Source: an uncultured Synergistales bacterium
Lineage (GTDB): Bacteria > Synergistota > Synergistia > Synergistales > Aminobacteriaceae
Assembly: GCA_905236605.1 (NCBI GenBank)
Contig: CAJORD010000168.1
Coordinates: 1 to 41,078 of the forward strand
Direction of reading: 5' to 3'
Length of the DNA: 41,078 bases
A model generated the notes under the pieces. The model did no database searches, had not been told where the DNA came from, and saw only the letters and a program-made list of their open reading frames with translations. Positions within the stretch are counted from its first letter, which is position 1. Every line of letters starts with the position of its first letter. This document shows positions 33,209 to 41,078 of the stretch, in pieces. Made by a program: the position numbers and the translations under genes.

Positions 33209-34447
33209 TTATTTTCTAAGTCGTCTATCGATTTCTTCAAACTCAAGCCGCATAACTTCACTTTCAAAAATTTTCAGTTCCGGCATCGTTAAGCCGTCAA
33301 TCGAATCGAACAGCCTCAAGCCCGAATGAATAAGCCCGCGCAATTCTCCTGAACTTCTTACGGTTCTGTAAGTGTTTTCAGCGAGGTCGCGATTTAATTT
33401 CATACTCTTGATACTCTTCTGCGTGCTTGCGCGTTGAGAGCTCAATAATTCGCCGTAGAGATTGGCGACTTGTACTGTCATCTCGTTAGATTTTGCATTT
33501 GCTGCGAAAGATTTTCTTTGTTCGACGGTGTAAGCGTTATTATTGCTCTTGGCCATAGCGTCCTTGCGTAAGTTTTGAGCTTCGGCAATGATTAAATTTA
33601 ATTTTGGTTTATATTCGCCGTCGATTTTTTTCACAAGCTCTTCTTGCGTCAAAATTAATAAATCATTCAATACTAAGTACATGCCCGTATAGCGTCTTGT
33701 GATTTCGAGGCTGTTTGTCTCGTTTTGCGAAAGTGCTTCGAGTTTTGCAACAACGGCTTTGACATTTGAAAAAATTATTGTATTCTTCAATAAGTCGTCG
33801 CCGGTAACAGAATTTAATAAAATCTCCGTCTGTGATTCGTCAAGCTCAAGTCCGATCGCCTTCAAAGCGTCCGTTAGTTCGGCATTTATAATTTGAAGTC
33901 TCGCTTCAGAATTTTTAATTTCGTTTTCAAGTTCTGAAATTCTCTTGTCGGCTTTCTCGCGCGTCATCTTCCAGAACATATAAGAACTTTCGGGCGCGTT
34001 GATTCGTCTGTTGCGAAGTGAATCGAGTTCTTCACGCTGCCTCAAAAGATTTTCGCGCAACTCTCCGGCCTCGCGTCGCATATCGCCCGCCTCACCGTTG
34101 ACTAAAATTTTCATAGCCGCGTCGAGAAGTTTATTAATTTTTTGGGCGTTACTCTCTTGATCTTCTTTGAAGGGAATCCAAGATTTTTTTGGAAGACTTT
34201 CGTTTTTGTCGCGCAGTTTCAAAGCGTCGGTTAAATTTCCCGTGAGCGAGTCCCAATCTGAAGCAATCTTAGGCGGCAAAATTTCATCAGACGCTACGCT
34301 ATCATTTTCGTTTTTGTCGAAAAATCCCGAAACATAATCGCTGACTTCTTGCCAGTCAATTTGAAAATAACTCGTCCAATCTGAAGCTGCGGCTGCGCTA
34401 CAAAACATTACAGCCAAAATCAAACCTGCGAAAAATTTTTTCTTCAT
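33209..34447 (-). CDS. Secreted helical coiled-coil protein, unknown function
   Basis: 412 residues. A signal peptide (hydrophobic residues about 5-20, cleavage near CSAAAASDW) is followed by a mostly alpha-helical, charged protein with a clear coiled coil at about residues 110-200 (RREAGELRENLLRQREEL, KRISELENEIKN). No cysteine or metal motif beyond the signal peptide is apparent, and I do not recognise the family. It converges with the other coiled-coil gene, separated by a terminator. It is likely a periplasmic or envelope structural protein. A GGAGG is about 15 bases from the ATG, further than usual. Confidence 0.65.
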   Translation of the reverse strand: MKKKFFAGLILAVMFCSAAAASDWTSYFQIDWQEVSDYVSGFFDKNENDSVASDEILPPKIASDWDSLTGNLTDALKLRDKNESLPKKSWIPFKEDQESNAQKINKLLDAAMKILVNGEAGDMRREAGELRENLLRQREELDSLRNRRINAPESSYMFWKMTREKADKRISELENEIKNSEARLQIINAELTDALKAIGLELDESQTEILLNSVTGDDLLKNTIIFSNVKAVVAKLEALSQNETNSLEITRRYTGMYLVLNDLLILTQEELVKKIDGEYKPKLNLIIAEAQNLRKDAMAKSNNNAYTVEQRKSFAANAKSNEMTVQVANLYGELLSSQRASTQKSIKSMKLNRDLAENTYRTVRSSGELRGLIHSGLRLFDSIDGLTMPELKIFESEVMRLEFEEIDRRLRK

Positions 34448-34561
34448 TTTATATCACCGTTCCTCCCTGAATTTTGCGATATATAAATTTCGACTGAATT
34501 TATTAATTTAATTATAATACTTGCAAATTTTGAGGATTTAATGGGGAAGTGAAATTTTAAA

Positions 34562-35653
34562 ATGAAGATTACGATTCTTACCAACGGTCCCGGCGAGTTA
34601 TGGGGGTGGGTTCGTCCGGTTGTTGCTGAATTAAAACAAAGAGGTCATTCGATTTCATTATGGCTCTTGCCTTGCCAATTTGCTTCCGGGCATGAACGTG
34701 ACGCGGCTTCGTTCTTCGGAGTTGATAAACTCGAAGGCCCGTGGGGAACTTTGAGAACGTGGCAAGAAATTATAAACGAAAAAACTGACGCTGTAATTCA
34801 GCTTGGCGGAGATGTCGCGCTCGGTCTTAGAATGGCGAAGGCCGCCGGGGTGCCGCTTACGGTTTACACATATAGAGCCGCGAAAAAAATTCAAGGCGCA
34901 AAAATTTTGGTTGCTTATCCGTCGCAAATTTTTAATGACGTCCCTGACGTGAAGGCAATCGGCGACCTTGTGAAAGATTCTTTGAATATGGACGTCGCGC
35001 CGTTCACGTGGCCCCAAATTGAAAATTCTCCGCGCGTTTTGTTTTTGCCGGGCAACCGTCCTTTAATTCGTGCGGAGGCGTTAGAATGGCTTTGCGAATT
35101 ACATTCACACTTAAAAAATAAAATTCCTGATGTCCGTGTAAAAACTTTATTTTCGCGTCTTATGTCTGAAGCAGAGTTTAAGAAATGGAAAGCCGCCGGA
35201 CTCGATCCAGTACGATGTGGCGCAGGTGTCGCAATGAGAAATGCCGATTACGCTTTCACACAGCCCGGCACAAATAATTTTGAGCTTATGCACTGCGGAC
35301 TACCGGGCCTCGTAGCTGCGCCAGAAAAATTTTTAAAATTCGTTCCAGTTCCGGGAATTTTAGGAATACTTGCAGATTTGCCGTTCGTGGGATTGAAAAT
35401 CAGACGCGCGGGAGCAATGCGGATTATAAATCGTTGGAACGGTTTTATATCGTTGCCAAATCGAACAGCGAACAAAAAAATTCTTAATGAAATTTATGGA
35501 GACGTTACGCCCGAGGACGCAGCAAACGAAATTTTCAAAGATTTGAACGCTCCGGAACGATTAGCTGAAATTCGAGAAGAATTATTAAAAATGTCCGGCG
35601 AAGCGGGCGCGGCTTCGAGATTATGCGATATTGTCGTAAGGGGTGAAGAATAA
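34562..35653 (+). CDS. LpxB-like GT-B glycosyltransferase
   Basis: 363 residues with a GT-B layout resembling lipid-A-disaccharide synthase. The N-terminal lobe opens with TNGPGELWGWVRPV, with VIQLGGDVALGLRMAKAAGVP as a nucleotide-binding-lobe segment. The C-terminal donor-binding lobe has FTQPGTNNFELMHCGLPGLV, the analogue of the LpxB SGTATLE ... PMVV motif. It presumably transfers a UDP-sugar in lipid A or a related envelope lipid. It is translationally coupled to the ABC exporter (TAATG, one-base overlap). Whether it replaces canonical LpxB is unknown. Confidence 0.75.
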   Translation: MKITILTNGPGELWGWVRPVVAELKQRGHSISLWLLPCQFASGHERDAASFFGVDKLEGPWGTLRTWQEIINEKTDAVIQLGGDVALGLRMAKAAGVPLTVYTYRAAKKIQGAKILVAYPSQIFNDVPDVKAIGDLVKDSLNMDVAPFTWPQIENSPRVLFLPGNRPLIRAEALEWLCELHSHLKNKIPDVRVKTLFSRLMSEAEFKKWKAAGLDPVRCGAGVAMRNADYAFTQPGTNNFELMHCGLPGLVAAPEKFLKFVPVPGILGILADLPFVGLKIRRAGAMRIINRWNGFISLPNRTANKKILNEIYGDVTPEDAANEIFKDLNAPERLAEIREELLKMSGEAGAASRLCDIVVRGEE

Positions 35654-37398
35654 TGGATAAGATAAATAAAAAATCACCGCTTGCGTTTATGTTGAGTTAT
35701 ACAAAAAAATATTGGCTAAAATTATTGCTAGCGATGTTCTTTATGTTGTGTTCGTCGGGCCTGAACGTCTTGCCGCCATACATGTTCAAAACGGTTGTTG
35801 ACGACGTTTTAATTTCAAAAAATTTTTTCATGCTGAATTTAATTTGCGTGGCTCTGGTTTTAATTTTTGGATTAAAGGCCGTTACGACATATTTTCAACG
35901 CTACTTTATGAACGAGGCTGGGCAATCTGTAGTTATGGACATCAGAATAGACCTTTACGACCACATGCAGCGAATGAGCCTCAAAAAAATTTATTCTTCG
36001 CGAATTGGCGAGCTTATGAGCCGGATCACTGATGACTCTGCAATCTTGCAAAATATTGTTACAGGAACGCTTATAGATTTAATGTTTAACCTCGTAACCT
36101 TCGTGGGCATGTTCACGTTCATACTTTATATAAATTGGCGGCTGACATGTTTAATAATTTTCGTGCTGCCGATTGTGGCGTTCCTGCTGTCATTCGCTTC
36201 AAAGAAATTGCGGCGGGCTGGGCACAATGTTCAAGAGCACTTGGCCGACATCACAGCGACTGCTCAAGAGGCGTTCTCAGCGATTAGAGTAGTTCGTTCG
36301 TTCGCGACTGAAGACGAAGAACTAGAAAGATTCACGAAGGCGAGCAAAGAAAATTATCGTGCGTTGCTCCAGGCTGTGTCAGTGCAGGGAATTTTTGCGG
36401 GCGTCATCGAAGTATTTTTGATTTTTGCGTTGTCTGTCGTGTTCTGGTTCGGCGGCCAGAACGTCATAGACGGAACATTAACGCCCGGCGAATTAATTTC
36501 TTTCATTGGTTATATCGCCTTCATGGTTCAGCCGATTCGAAGCATTATGAACGAAATGGGAGTTTTGCAACGCGGAATGGCATCAGCCGAACGCATAACC
36601 GATATGTTTGAAGTCCCGATTGAAAATTCAGAATCCAACGCCGGAACGGTCTATAAAAAAATTTCGGGCAATATAAAATTTGAACACGTCTATTTTAATT
36701 ATGAAGATAATCAGGAAGTTTTAAAAGATATAAATCTGGATATAAAGGCCGGTGAAAAAATTGCAATCGTCGGCTCGACGGGGTCAGGGAAATCCACTAT
36801 CGCCGATTTAATCCCAAGATTTTACGAGCCTGTTTCAGGAAGAATTTTAATCGACGGCCACGACATCAGAGAATTTAATCTCAAAGAGCTTCGTCAACAA
36901 ATTGGAATCGTCCCTCAAGAGTGTGTTTTGATGAAGGGCACAATCGCTTTCAATATTGCTTACGGTCTTCACGACGTTGACATTAAAAAAATTATCGAGG
37001 CTGCAGAAATTGCCGACATTCGAGAATTTATAGAAAGTCTTCCAGATAAATATAATTCTGAAGTCGGAGAACGCGGTGTAACAATCTCGGGCGGTCAGCG
37101 TCAACGAATAGCCATAGCCCGCGCAGTCATTCGAGACCCGCGAATTTTAATTTTAGATGAAGCTACAAGTTCATTAGATACGGCCGTGGAACGTCAAGTT
37201 CAGAAAGCAATTAATCAAGCTATGCGTGGCAGGACGTCATTAATGATAGCTCACAGACTTTCAACAATTCGAGAGGCCGATCGAATTTTAGTTTTACAGG
37301 ACGGGAATTTTATTCAAGCTGGGACCCACGACGAATTAATCAAAACCGGCGGGCTTTACGCTGATTTATGGAGAATGCAATATGGGGACGTTTCTTAA
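35653..37398 (+). CDS. msbA: Lipid A exporter-type ABC transporter, MsbA-like
   Basis: 581 residues, a half-transporter with a six-helix membrane domain (about 1-320) and an ATPase domain: Walker A GSTGSGKSTIADLIPRFYEP, signature ISGGQRQRIAIARA, Walker B ILILDEATSSLD and the H-loop AHRLSTI. MsbA-type proteins flip lipid A core across the inner membrane; the genes on both sides support that role. Homologues also export drugs, so the substrate is inferred from context. Confidence 0.88.
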   Translation: MDKINKKSPLAFMLSYTKKYWLKLLLAMFFMLCSSGLNVLPPYMFKTVVDDVLISKNFFMLNLICVALVLIFGLKAVTTYFQRYFMNEAGQSVVMDIRIDLYDHMQRMSLKKIYSSRIGELMSRITDDSAILQNIVTGTLIDLMFNLVTFVGMFTFILYINWRLTCLIIFVLPIVAFLLSFASKKLRRAGHNVQEHLADITATAQEAFSAIRVVRSFATEDEELERFTKASKENYRALLQAVSVQGIFAGVIEVFLIFALSVVFWFGGQNVIDGTLTPGELISFIGYIAFMVQPIRSIMNEMGVLQRGMASAERITDMFEVPIENSESNAGTVYKKISGNIKFEHVYFNYEDNQEVLKDINLDIKAGEKIAIVGSTGSGKSTIADLIPRFYEPVSGRILIDGHDIREFNLKELRQQIGIVPQECVLMKGTIAFNIAYGLHDVDIKKIIEAAEIADIREFIESLPDKYNSEVGERGVTISGGQRQRIAIARAVIRDPRILILDEATSSLDTAVERQVQKAINQAMRGRTSLMIAHRLSTIREADRILVLQDGNFIQAGTHDELIKTGGLYADLWRMQYGDVS

Positions 37399-39577
37399 AA
37401 ATTACATGCTCTATGTAACGGGGCGAAAAAAAAATTTTTTAATCAGCGCGATTTTTACGCCTGTTTCGTGGCTTATGGGCGCGACACTCTCAATTATGAA
37501 TTTTCTTCGCGCTCACGGATTTTTGAAAACTGAAGAGCCGCCATTACCATTAATCAGCGTCGGAAATTTAACTTATGGCGGCACTAATAAAACTCCCTTC
37601 GTAAGAATGCTCGCCGAGTTCGCAATTTCAAAAAATATAAAAGTCGGGATCGTAACGCGTGGCTATTCTGGAAAGTCTAGCGACGTTTTAATAATAAGAA
37701 ATGGCGAAGGCGAACGCTCAATCACTGGCGACGAACCGTTATTATTATCTCAAAAACTCCCTGACGTTCCTGTAGCTGTCGCGCGGCATCGTATGGACGG
37801 AGTAAAAGCTCTTAAATCTCAAGGCGTCGAATTAGTTATTGCTGATGACGCTTTCCAACATCGAAGCATGGGCCGCGACGTTGATATAGTTTTAATAGAT
37901 TCTGTTTGTCCGTTCGGCTCCGGGAAATTAATTCCGGCGGGAATGCTACGCGAAAAAATTTCAGCTTTGAGGCGCGCCGATATTGTCGTGTTGACGAAAT
38001 CGAAACGAGTATCACCGGACGAACTTGAAAAATTAAAATCGAAAGTCAGTGAGTTTATATCGCCGGAAAAAATTTTCACGTCTGAAATTAATCCTGACGG
38101 TTGGATTATGTTCAACGGCGGCGAAGCTCCTGTGAAAAATTCAAAAGTTTTTGCGTTCTCTGCTATCGGAAGCCCAGAAAGTTTTATTAAAACTCTTAAC
38201 GAACTCGGCTTGACTGTAGACGGCTCAATGACTTTTCGAGATCATCACAACTACACGCCAGGCGACTTAAAAAATTTATATTCGACCGCAAAAAAATTAA
38301 ATTCTGATTACGTCAGCTGCACAGAGAAAGATTTATATAACATGCCAAAATTCGGAAATTGGAATTTTGAAATTCCGCTTATCGTTCCGAAAGTCAAAGC
38401 CGAAGTAAACGAGCGCGAAAAATTTTTTAAAGTTCTGCGGGAAACTTTGCGACCGAAAATTATAGTTGCGTCTAACGGTTACGGCGAAGACGCTATAGGC
38501 GTTGTGCTCGCAAAAAAACTTCGTGAACGATTTCCAGATTCTGAAATTTCTGCTTTTCCGTTGGTCGGTCGCGGCGACGCTTACATTAAAGAAGGCTTCG
38601 CGGTGAAGTCTGCTCCGTCTGTAACGCCTTCGGGTGGCGTTTTGAAATATAGCGTGAAAGATTTATTTGGCGACATGCGCGCGGGATTGTTGCGTCATGT
38701 TCGAGCGCAGCTTAGCGACTGGAAAAAATTAGCCGGAAAAATTAAAACTCCTCTTTGTGTCGGAGATGTTTATTTAATTCTTCACACATTATGGGGAGCG
38801 GGAGCGCGTCCTATGTTTGTGGCAACGGCTAAGACAGTTTATTTAAGCGGACATTGGCGACTTGAAAAATTTTTGATTAACAAATTTACTTTGAAAACTT
38901 GGACTCGCGATTCAAAAAGCGCCGAGCAACTTGGAAGCAAAGCGATTTATTCAGGAAGTCCGATTATGGATTTATTGTACGAGGGCGAAAAATACGAGAG
39001 AGGAGAAATAATTTTACTTTTGCCCGGCAGTCGTGCACGCGCAAATAACGACGTGAAATTATTACTCGACGCTGCCGAACTCATGAACGCTTCAGGCGAA
39101 AAAAATTTCAGAATGATTCTTGCTCCGACTTTAGATTTTGAAAAATTTTTTGCGGCTTGCGATATTTACGGCTGGAAAAAATTTAATGACACTCTCGAAA
39201 AAAATTCTTTGATTATAAATTTAAGTTTTGAAAGCGTCGCGCGCTCCGTGAACGGCGTGAAGATTTTATTAGGCTTGGGCGGCACTGCTAATCAATTATG
39301 CGCGGGGCTAGGGATACCTGTGATTTCGATTGACGAGAAGGGCAAACGAGTTCAAAAAAAATTATTGGGCGACTCAGAAATTTTGGTCCCGGCAACTTCA
39401 AAGGATTTAGCCGAATGTGCTCTGAAAGTTTTGAATGACTCGGCCTTATATAAATTCATGAGCGACGCCGGACGAGAACGAATGGGACAGCCGGGCGCGC
39501 TCGATGACGTAATAAATTTTGCTTGTGAAAATCTCGGCTGGGACATTAAAAATAAAATTTATAAAACTCTTTCATAA
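37382..39577 (+). CDS. lpxK: LpxK (tetraacyldisaccharide 4'-kinase) fused to LpxB-like glycosyltransferase domain
   Basis: 731 residues, about twice the usual LpxK. Residues 1-350 are LpxK: a membrane-proximal N terminus, the P-loop GNLTYGGTNKTP (Lys 70, Thr 71; most homologues have Gly where Asn 69 is), ADDAFQH at 154-160 (usually DDGFQH) and GSGKLIPAGMLRE. Residues about 355-731 begin SNGYGEDAIG and resemble the LpxB-related family seen in cyanobacteria, ending with LLGLGGTANQLCAGLGIPVI. The fusion would couple 4'-phosphorylation with a glycosyl-transfer step at the membrane. GGAG lies eight bases before the ATG. It overlaps the exporter gene by 17 bases. Confidence 0.88.
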   Translation: MGTFLKNYMLYVTGRKKNFLISAIFTPVSWLMGATLSIMNFLRAHGFLKTEEPPLPLISVGNLTYGGTNKTPFVRMLAEFAISKNIKVGIVTRGYSGKSSDVLIIRNGEGERSITGDEPLLLSQKLPDVPVAVARHRMDGVKALKSQGVELVIADDAFQHRSMGRDVDIVLIDSVCPFGSGKLIPAGMLREKISALRRADIVVLTKSKRVSPDELEKLKSKVSEFISPEKIFTSEINPDGWIMFNGGEAPVKNSKVFAFSAIGSPESFIKTLNELGLTVDGSMTFRDHHNYTPGDLKNLYSTAKKLNSDYVSCTEKDLYNMPKFGNWNFEIPLIVPKVKAEVNEREKFFKVLRETLRPKIIVASNGYGEDAIGVVLAKKLRERFPDSEISAFPLVGRGDAYIKEGFAVKSAPSVTPSGGVLKYSVKDLFGDMRAGLLRHVRAQLSDWKKLAGKIKTPLCVGDVYLILHTLWGAGARPMFVATAKTVYLSGHWRLEKFLINKFTLKTWTRDSKSAEQLGSKAIYSGSPIMDLLYEGEKYERGEIILLLPGSRARANNDVKLLLDAAELMNASGEKNFRMILAPTLDFEKFFAACDIYGWKKFNDTLEKNSLIINLSFESVARSVNGVKILLGLGGTANQLCAGLGIPVISIDEKGKRVQKKLLGDSEILVPATSKDLAECALKVLNDSALYKFMSDAGRERMGQPGALDDVINFACENLGWDIKNKIYKTLS

Positions 39578-39605
39578 AAAAAATTCCTCTCCATTGCGGG
39601 GAGGA
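39576..39605 (-). terminator. Bidirectional terminator between lpxK and chrA genes
   Basis: TCCTCTCC at 39585-39592 pairs with GGGGAGGA at 39598-39605, with one wobble pair and an ATTGC loop. Reading minus, eight Ts follow (complement of 39576-39583). Reading plus, TTTAATTA follows, which is weaker. Confidence 0.8.
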
Positions 39606-39616
39606 TTTAATTATCT

Positions 39617-40186
39617 TTAAAATTTGAAAACAATTCCCACAATCGCAGCTAAGAAAATCCAGAAGACCGGGTGTAATTTCTTCGTCGGCTTCACAAAATT
39701 CGTGCACACGATTAGAAAAACCGCTAGGCCAAGCGCAGGCCATTCAATTCGCTCCCATGATGATAAAGCATGAATATTATCATTTATAAAAGTTACGTGA
39801 GCGACAACGAAGCCTGCCGCAGTTATCATTGCGCAACTTGCTGGCCGGAGTCCATAAAACGCTCCGTTTACAAATTTATTATCATGAAACGCGTTCAAGA
39901 AAGCCGCGATTAATAAAATCACAATTATGCTCGGCGTTATTAATCCTAAAGTCGCGATAATCGAACCGGGGATTCCCGCCGTTAAATATCCAGAGTAAGT
40001 CGCCATGTTGATTCCAATCGGCCCGGGCGTCGATTCAGATACGGCGATCATGTCGGCCAACTGTTGACGCGAAAACCACGCCGTGCGGTCGGCAATGTCA
40101 TAAAGAAACGGCAACGTCGCCATACCGCCACCAACTGCAAAAAGTCCCGTGTTAAAAAATTCCCAGAATAATTTTAAGTAAATCAT
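39617..40186 (-). CDS. chrA: Chromate transporter-family protein, second half
   Basis: About 189 residues forming one CHR domain with about six membrane segments. The hallmark FAVGGGMATLPFLYD is near the N terminus, with a STPGPIGINMATYSGYL motif. Short-chain ChrA proteins work as a heteromeric pair; its partner is the gene just upstream. I take the ATG at 40186, which forms an ATGA overlap with the partner's stop, rather than the GTG at 40195. The real substrate (chromate or another anion) is not known. Confidence 0.87.
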   Translation of the reverse strand: MIYLKLFWEFFNTGLFAVGGGMATLPFLYDIADRTAWFSRQQLADMIAVSESTPGPIGINMATYSGYLTAGIPGSIIATLGLITPSIIVILLIAAFLNAFHDNKFVNGAFYGLRPASCAMITAAGFVVAHVTFINDNIHALSSWERIEWPALGLAVFLIVCTNFVKPTKKLHPVFWIFLAAIVGIVFKF

Positions 40187-40716
40187 TTTGCCCACACCTT
40201 TAAAATAATTCCTGCAAATCCTGCCGCGATTACAAATACAACCGGCGAAATATTAAACATGAACGAGCACGCGAGAATTATTAAATAAATTGCCATCGTC
40301 TTTATGTCGATTATAGATTTCTTGAAAAGTTTCAAGACCGCGTTAAAAATTAAAACGCAAACGCAAACTCGAATCCCTGCGAACGCATGTTTGACCCATT
40401 CGAGCGAAGAATAATATTCAATCACGCCGGCCAAGAGCGTTATTATCACGACTGACGGAAAAACTACTCCTAACGTAGCGACAACGCCGCCAAGATTTCC
40501 CGCGGTCTTGCGCCCGATAAAAGTCGCGACATTCACAGCGATAATCCCCGGCGTGCATTGTCCGATTGCGTAATAATCTGCGAGTTCTTCTTCGGTGCCC
40601 CATTTTTTATTTTCAACAATTTCGCGCTGAAGAATCGGAAGCATCGCATAACCGCCGCCGAAAGTTACAGCGCCCATTTTTGCAAATGTGATAAATAAAT
40701 CAAATAATTTCTTCAT
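40183..40716 (-). CDS. chrA: Chromate transporter-family protein, first half
   Basis: 177 residues, a CHR domain with FGGGYAMLPILQREIVEN near the N terminus and a CTPGIIAVNVATFIGRK motif. The start is the ATG at 40716 behind AAGGAG; the longer frame starting at 40767 has no ribosome site. A TATAAT on the minus strand (40744-40749) may be its -10. It forms an operon with the second CHR gene by a four-base overlap. Confidence 0.87.
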   Translation of the reverse strand: MKKLFDLFITFAKMGAVTFGGGYAMLPILQREIVENKKWGTEEELADYYAIGQCTPGIIAVNVATFIGRKTAGNLGGVVATLGVVFPSVVIITLLAGVIEYYSSLEWVKHAFAGIRVCVCVLIFNAVLKLFKKSIIDIKTMAIYLIILACSFMFNISPVVFVIAAGFAGIILKVWAK

Positions 40717-40743
40717 GAAAAGTCTCCTTAAAATATTTTCAAT

Positions 40744-40749
40744 ATTATA
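40744..40749 (-). promoter_or_regulatory. -10 element of the chrA pair
   Basis: A perfect TATAAT on the minus strand 28 bases before the chrA ATG. The hexamer at -35 distance (ATAAGT) is a poor match. Confidence 0.4.
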
Positions 40750-40769
40750 TCCCTCATGATTTCCCAACT

Positions 40770-40797
40770 TATATTTCCTAGTTTGCTTTTCCTAGTT
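40770..40797 (-). repeat. Heptamer-period intergenic repeat, copy 5
   Basis: On the minus strand: aactagg, aaaagca, aactagg, aaatata, in 7-base period. Two identical aactagg units are separated by one diverged unit. It abuts the -35 box of the last gene. Confidence 0.55.
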
Positions 40798-40823
40798 GAC
40801 AAAAATCAATGCCGGTGTAAAAT
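40796..40823 (+). promoter_or_regulatory. Sigma-70-type promoter of the last gene
   Basis: TTGACA at 40796-40801, a 16-base spacer and TAAAAT at 40818-40823. The strongest promoter match in the window, about 85 bases before the ATG at 40909. Confidence 0.7.
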
Positions 40824-40908
40824 GTGCAACGTGGTTCTGCGTGTATTACTTAGTTAAAGAATCAACAAAAAATTAAATTTAAAAATCCGAAAGGAGTGCT
40901 TTTGTTTT

Positions 40909-41078
40909 ATGAAAAAGTTATTAGTTTTTACGTTAATTGTTTCATTGTTCGCCTGCACCTCTGGCGCATTGGCGTACACAACCGTTGGTGGCGACGAGCT
41001 CGTTCACTATCAACATCTGAAATCCTTGTCTAACCTTACTCCGGAGCAGCAGGAATTCGTTGATATTTATGATCAAAA
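40909..41078 (+). CDS. Secreted protein, N-terminal fragment (runs off the window)
   Basis: Fifty-six complete codons, open at the window end. The start ATG has AAAGGAG about 12 bases upstream. A signal peptide is clear: MKKLLVFTLIVSLFACTSG with a cleavage site near GALA-YTT. The Cys at residue 16 has only a poor lipobox. The mature part begins YTTVGGDELVHYQHLKSL. Too little is present to name a family. Confidence 0.75.
   Translation, partial: MKKLLVFTLIVSLFACTSGALAYTTVGGDELVHYQHLKSLSNLTPEQQEFVDIYDQ

Noticed and set aside
40183..40767. Longer first chromate-transporter protein starting at 40767
   Set aside because: The extra 17 residues lack a ribosome site, and AAGGAG sits at the right distance from the ATG at 40716.

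Overview
The window looks like a chromosomal segment from a diderm bacterium with Firmicutes-like gene order and moderate-to-low GC content. Outer-membrane genes are present: an OmpH/Skp chaperone, an MsbA-type exporter, LpxK and LpxB-like enzymes. The gene orders rimP-nusA-ylxR-infB-rbfA-nrnA-truB-ribF, rpoZ-coaBC-priA and rpmH-rnpA-yidD-yidC-jag are those of Firmicutes and relatives. TTG starts are common. I favour Synergistota, with Negativicutes as the main alternative; this is a guess from content and gene order. I see no tRNA, rRNA, CRISPR array, insertion sequence or prophage. No stretch over 300 bases lacks a gene.

Layout. 1-3.6 kb: a terminator, a tandem OB-fold SSB-like gene, an RpiR-family regulator, and on the minus strand a zinc-ribbon/SH3 membrane protein. 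3.6-14.4 kb (minus): one long, mostly overlapping run carrying rimP, nusA, a ylxR-L7Ae fusion, infB, rbfA, nrnA, truB, ribF, tatD, a hicAB toxin-antitoxin pair, tgt and sua5. It covers ribosome maturation, translation initiation and tRNA modification. Its short leader holds a terminator-like hairpin just after the likely promoter. 14.6-21.2 kb (plus): rpoZ with an acidic tail, coaBC, a PriA homologue lacking the helicase motifs, an orphan adenine methyltransferase, queT (apparently starting at AUU), ompH and a periplasmic binding-protein-like gene. 21.3-23.75 kb (minus): rpmH-rnpA-yidD-yidC-jag, ending at a perfect 28-base palindrome. 23.9-27.4 kb (plus): a truncated malic enzyme remnant followed by mtnA and recD2. 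27.4-29.7 kb (minus): a MATE exporter and a beta-hydroxyacid dehydrogenase. 29.8-32.5 kb (plus): a Cof-type HAD phosphatase and a sucrose-type PTS EIIBCA. 32.6-34.4 kb: two convergent secreted coiled-coil proteins of unknown role. 34.6-39.6 kb (plus): an envelope operon of an LpxB-like glycosyltransferase, an MsbA-type ABC exporter and an LpxK fused to a second LpxB-like domain. 39.6-40.7 kb (minus): a two-gene chromate-transporter pair. 40.9 kb to the end: a secreted protein cut by the window edge.

How it fits together. Tgt and QueT point to uptake of a queuosine precursor and its insertion into tRNA. Sua5 makes the t6A precursor. The lipid A cluster, OmpH, YidC and Jag belong to envelope building. 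The HAD-PTS pair looks like a sugar uptake unit.

The observations I rate highest are the helicase-dead PriA, the LpxK-LpxB-like fusion next to a second LpxB-like gene, a dispersed 7-base-period intergenic repeat that has supplied a terminator, the nusA-operon leader hairpin, and the AUU start of queT.
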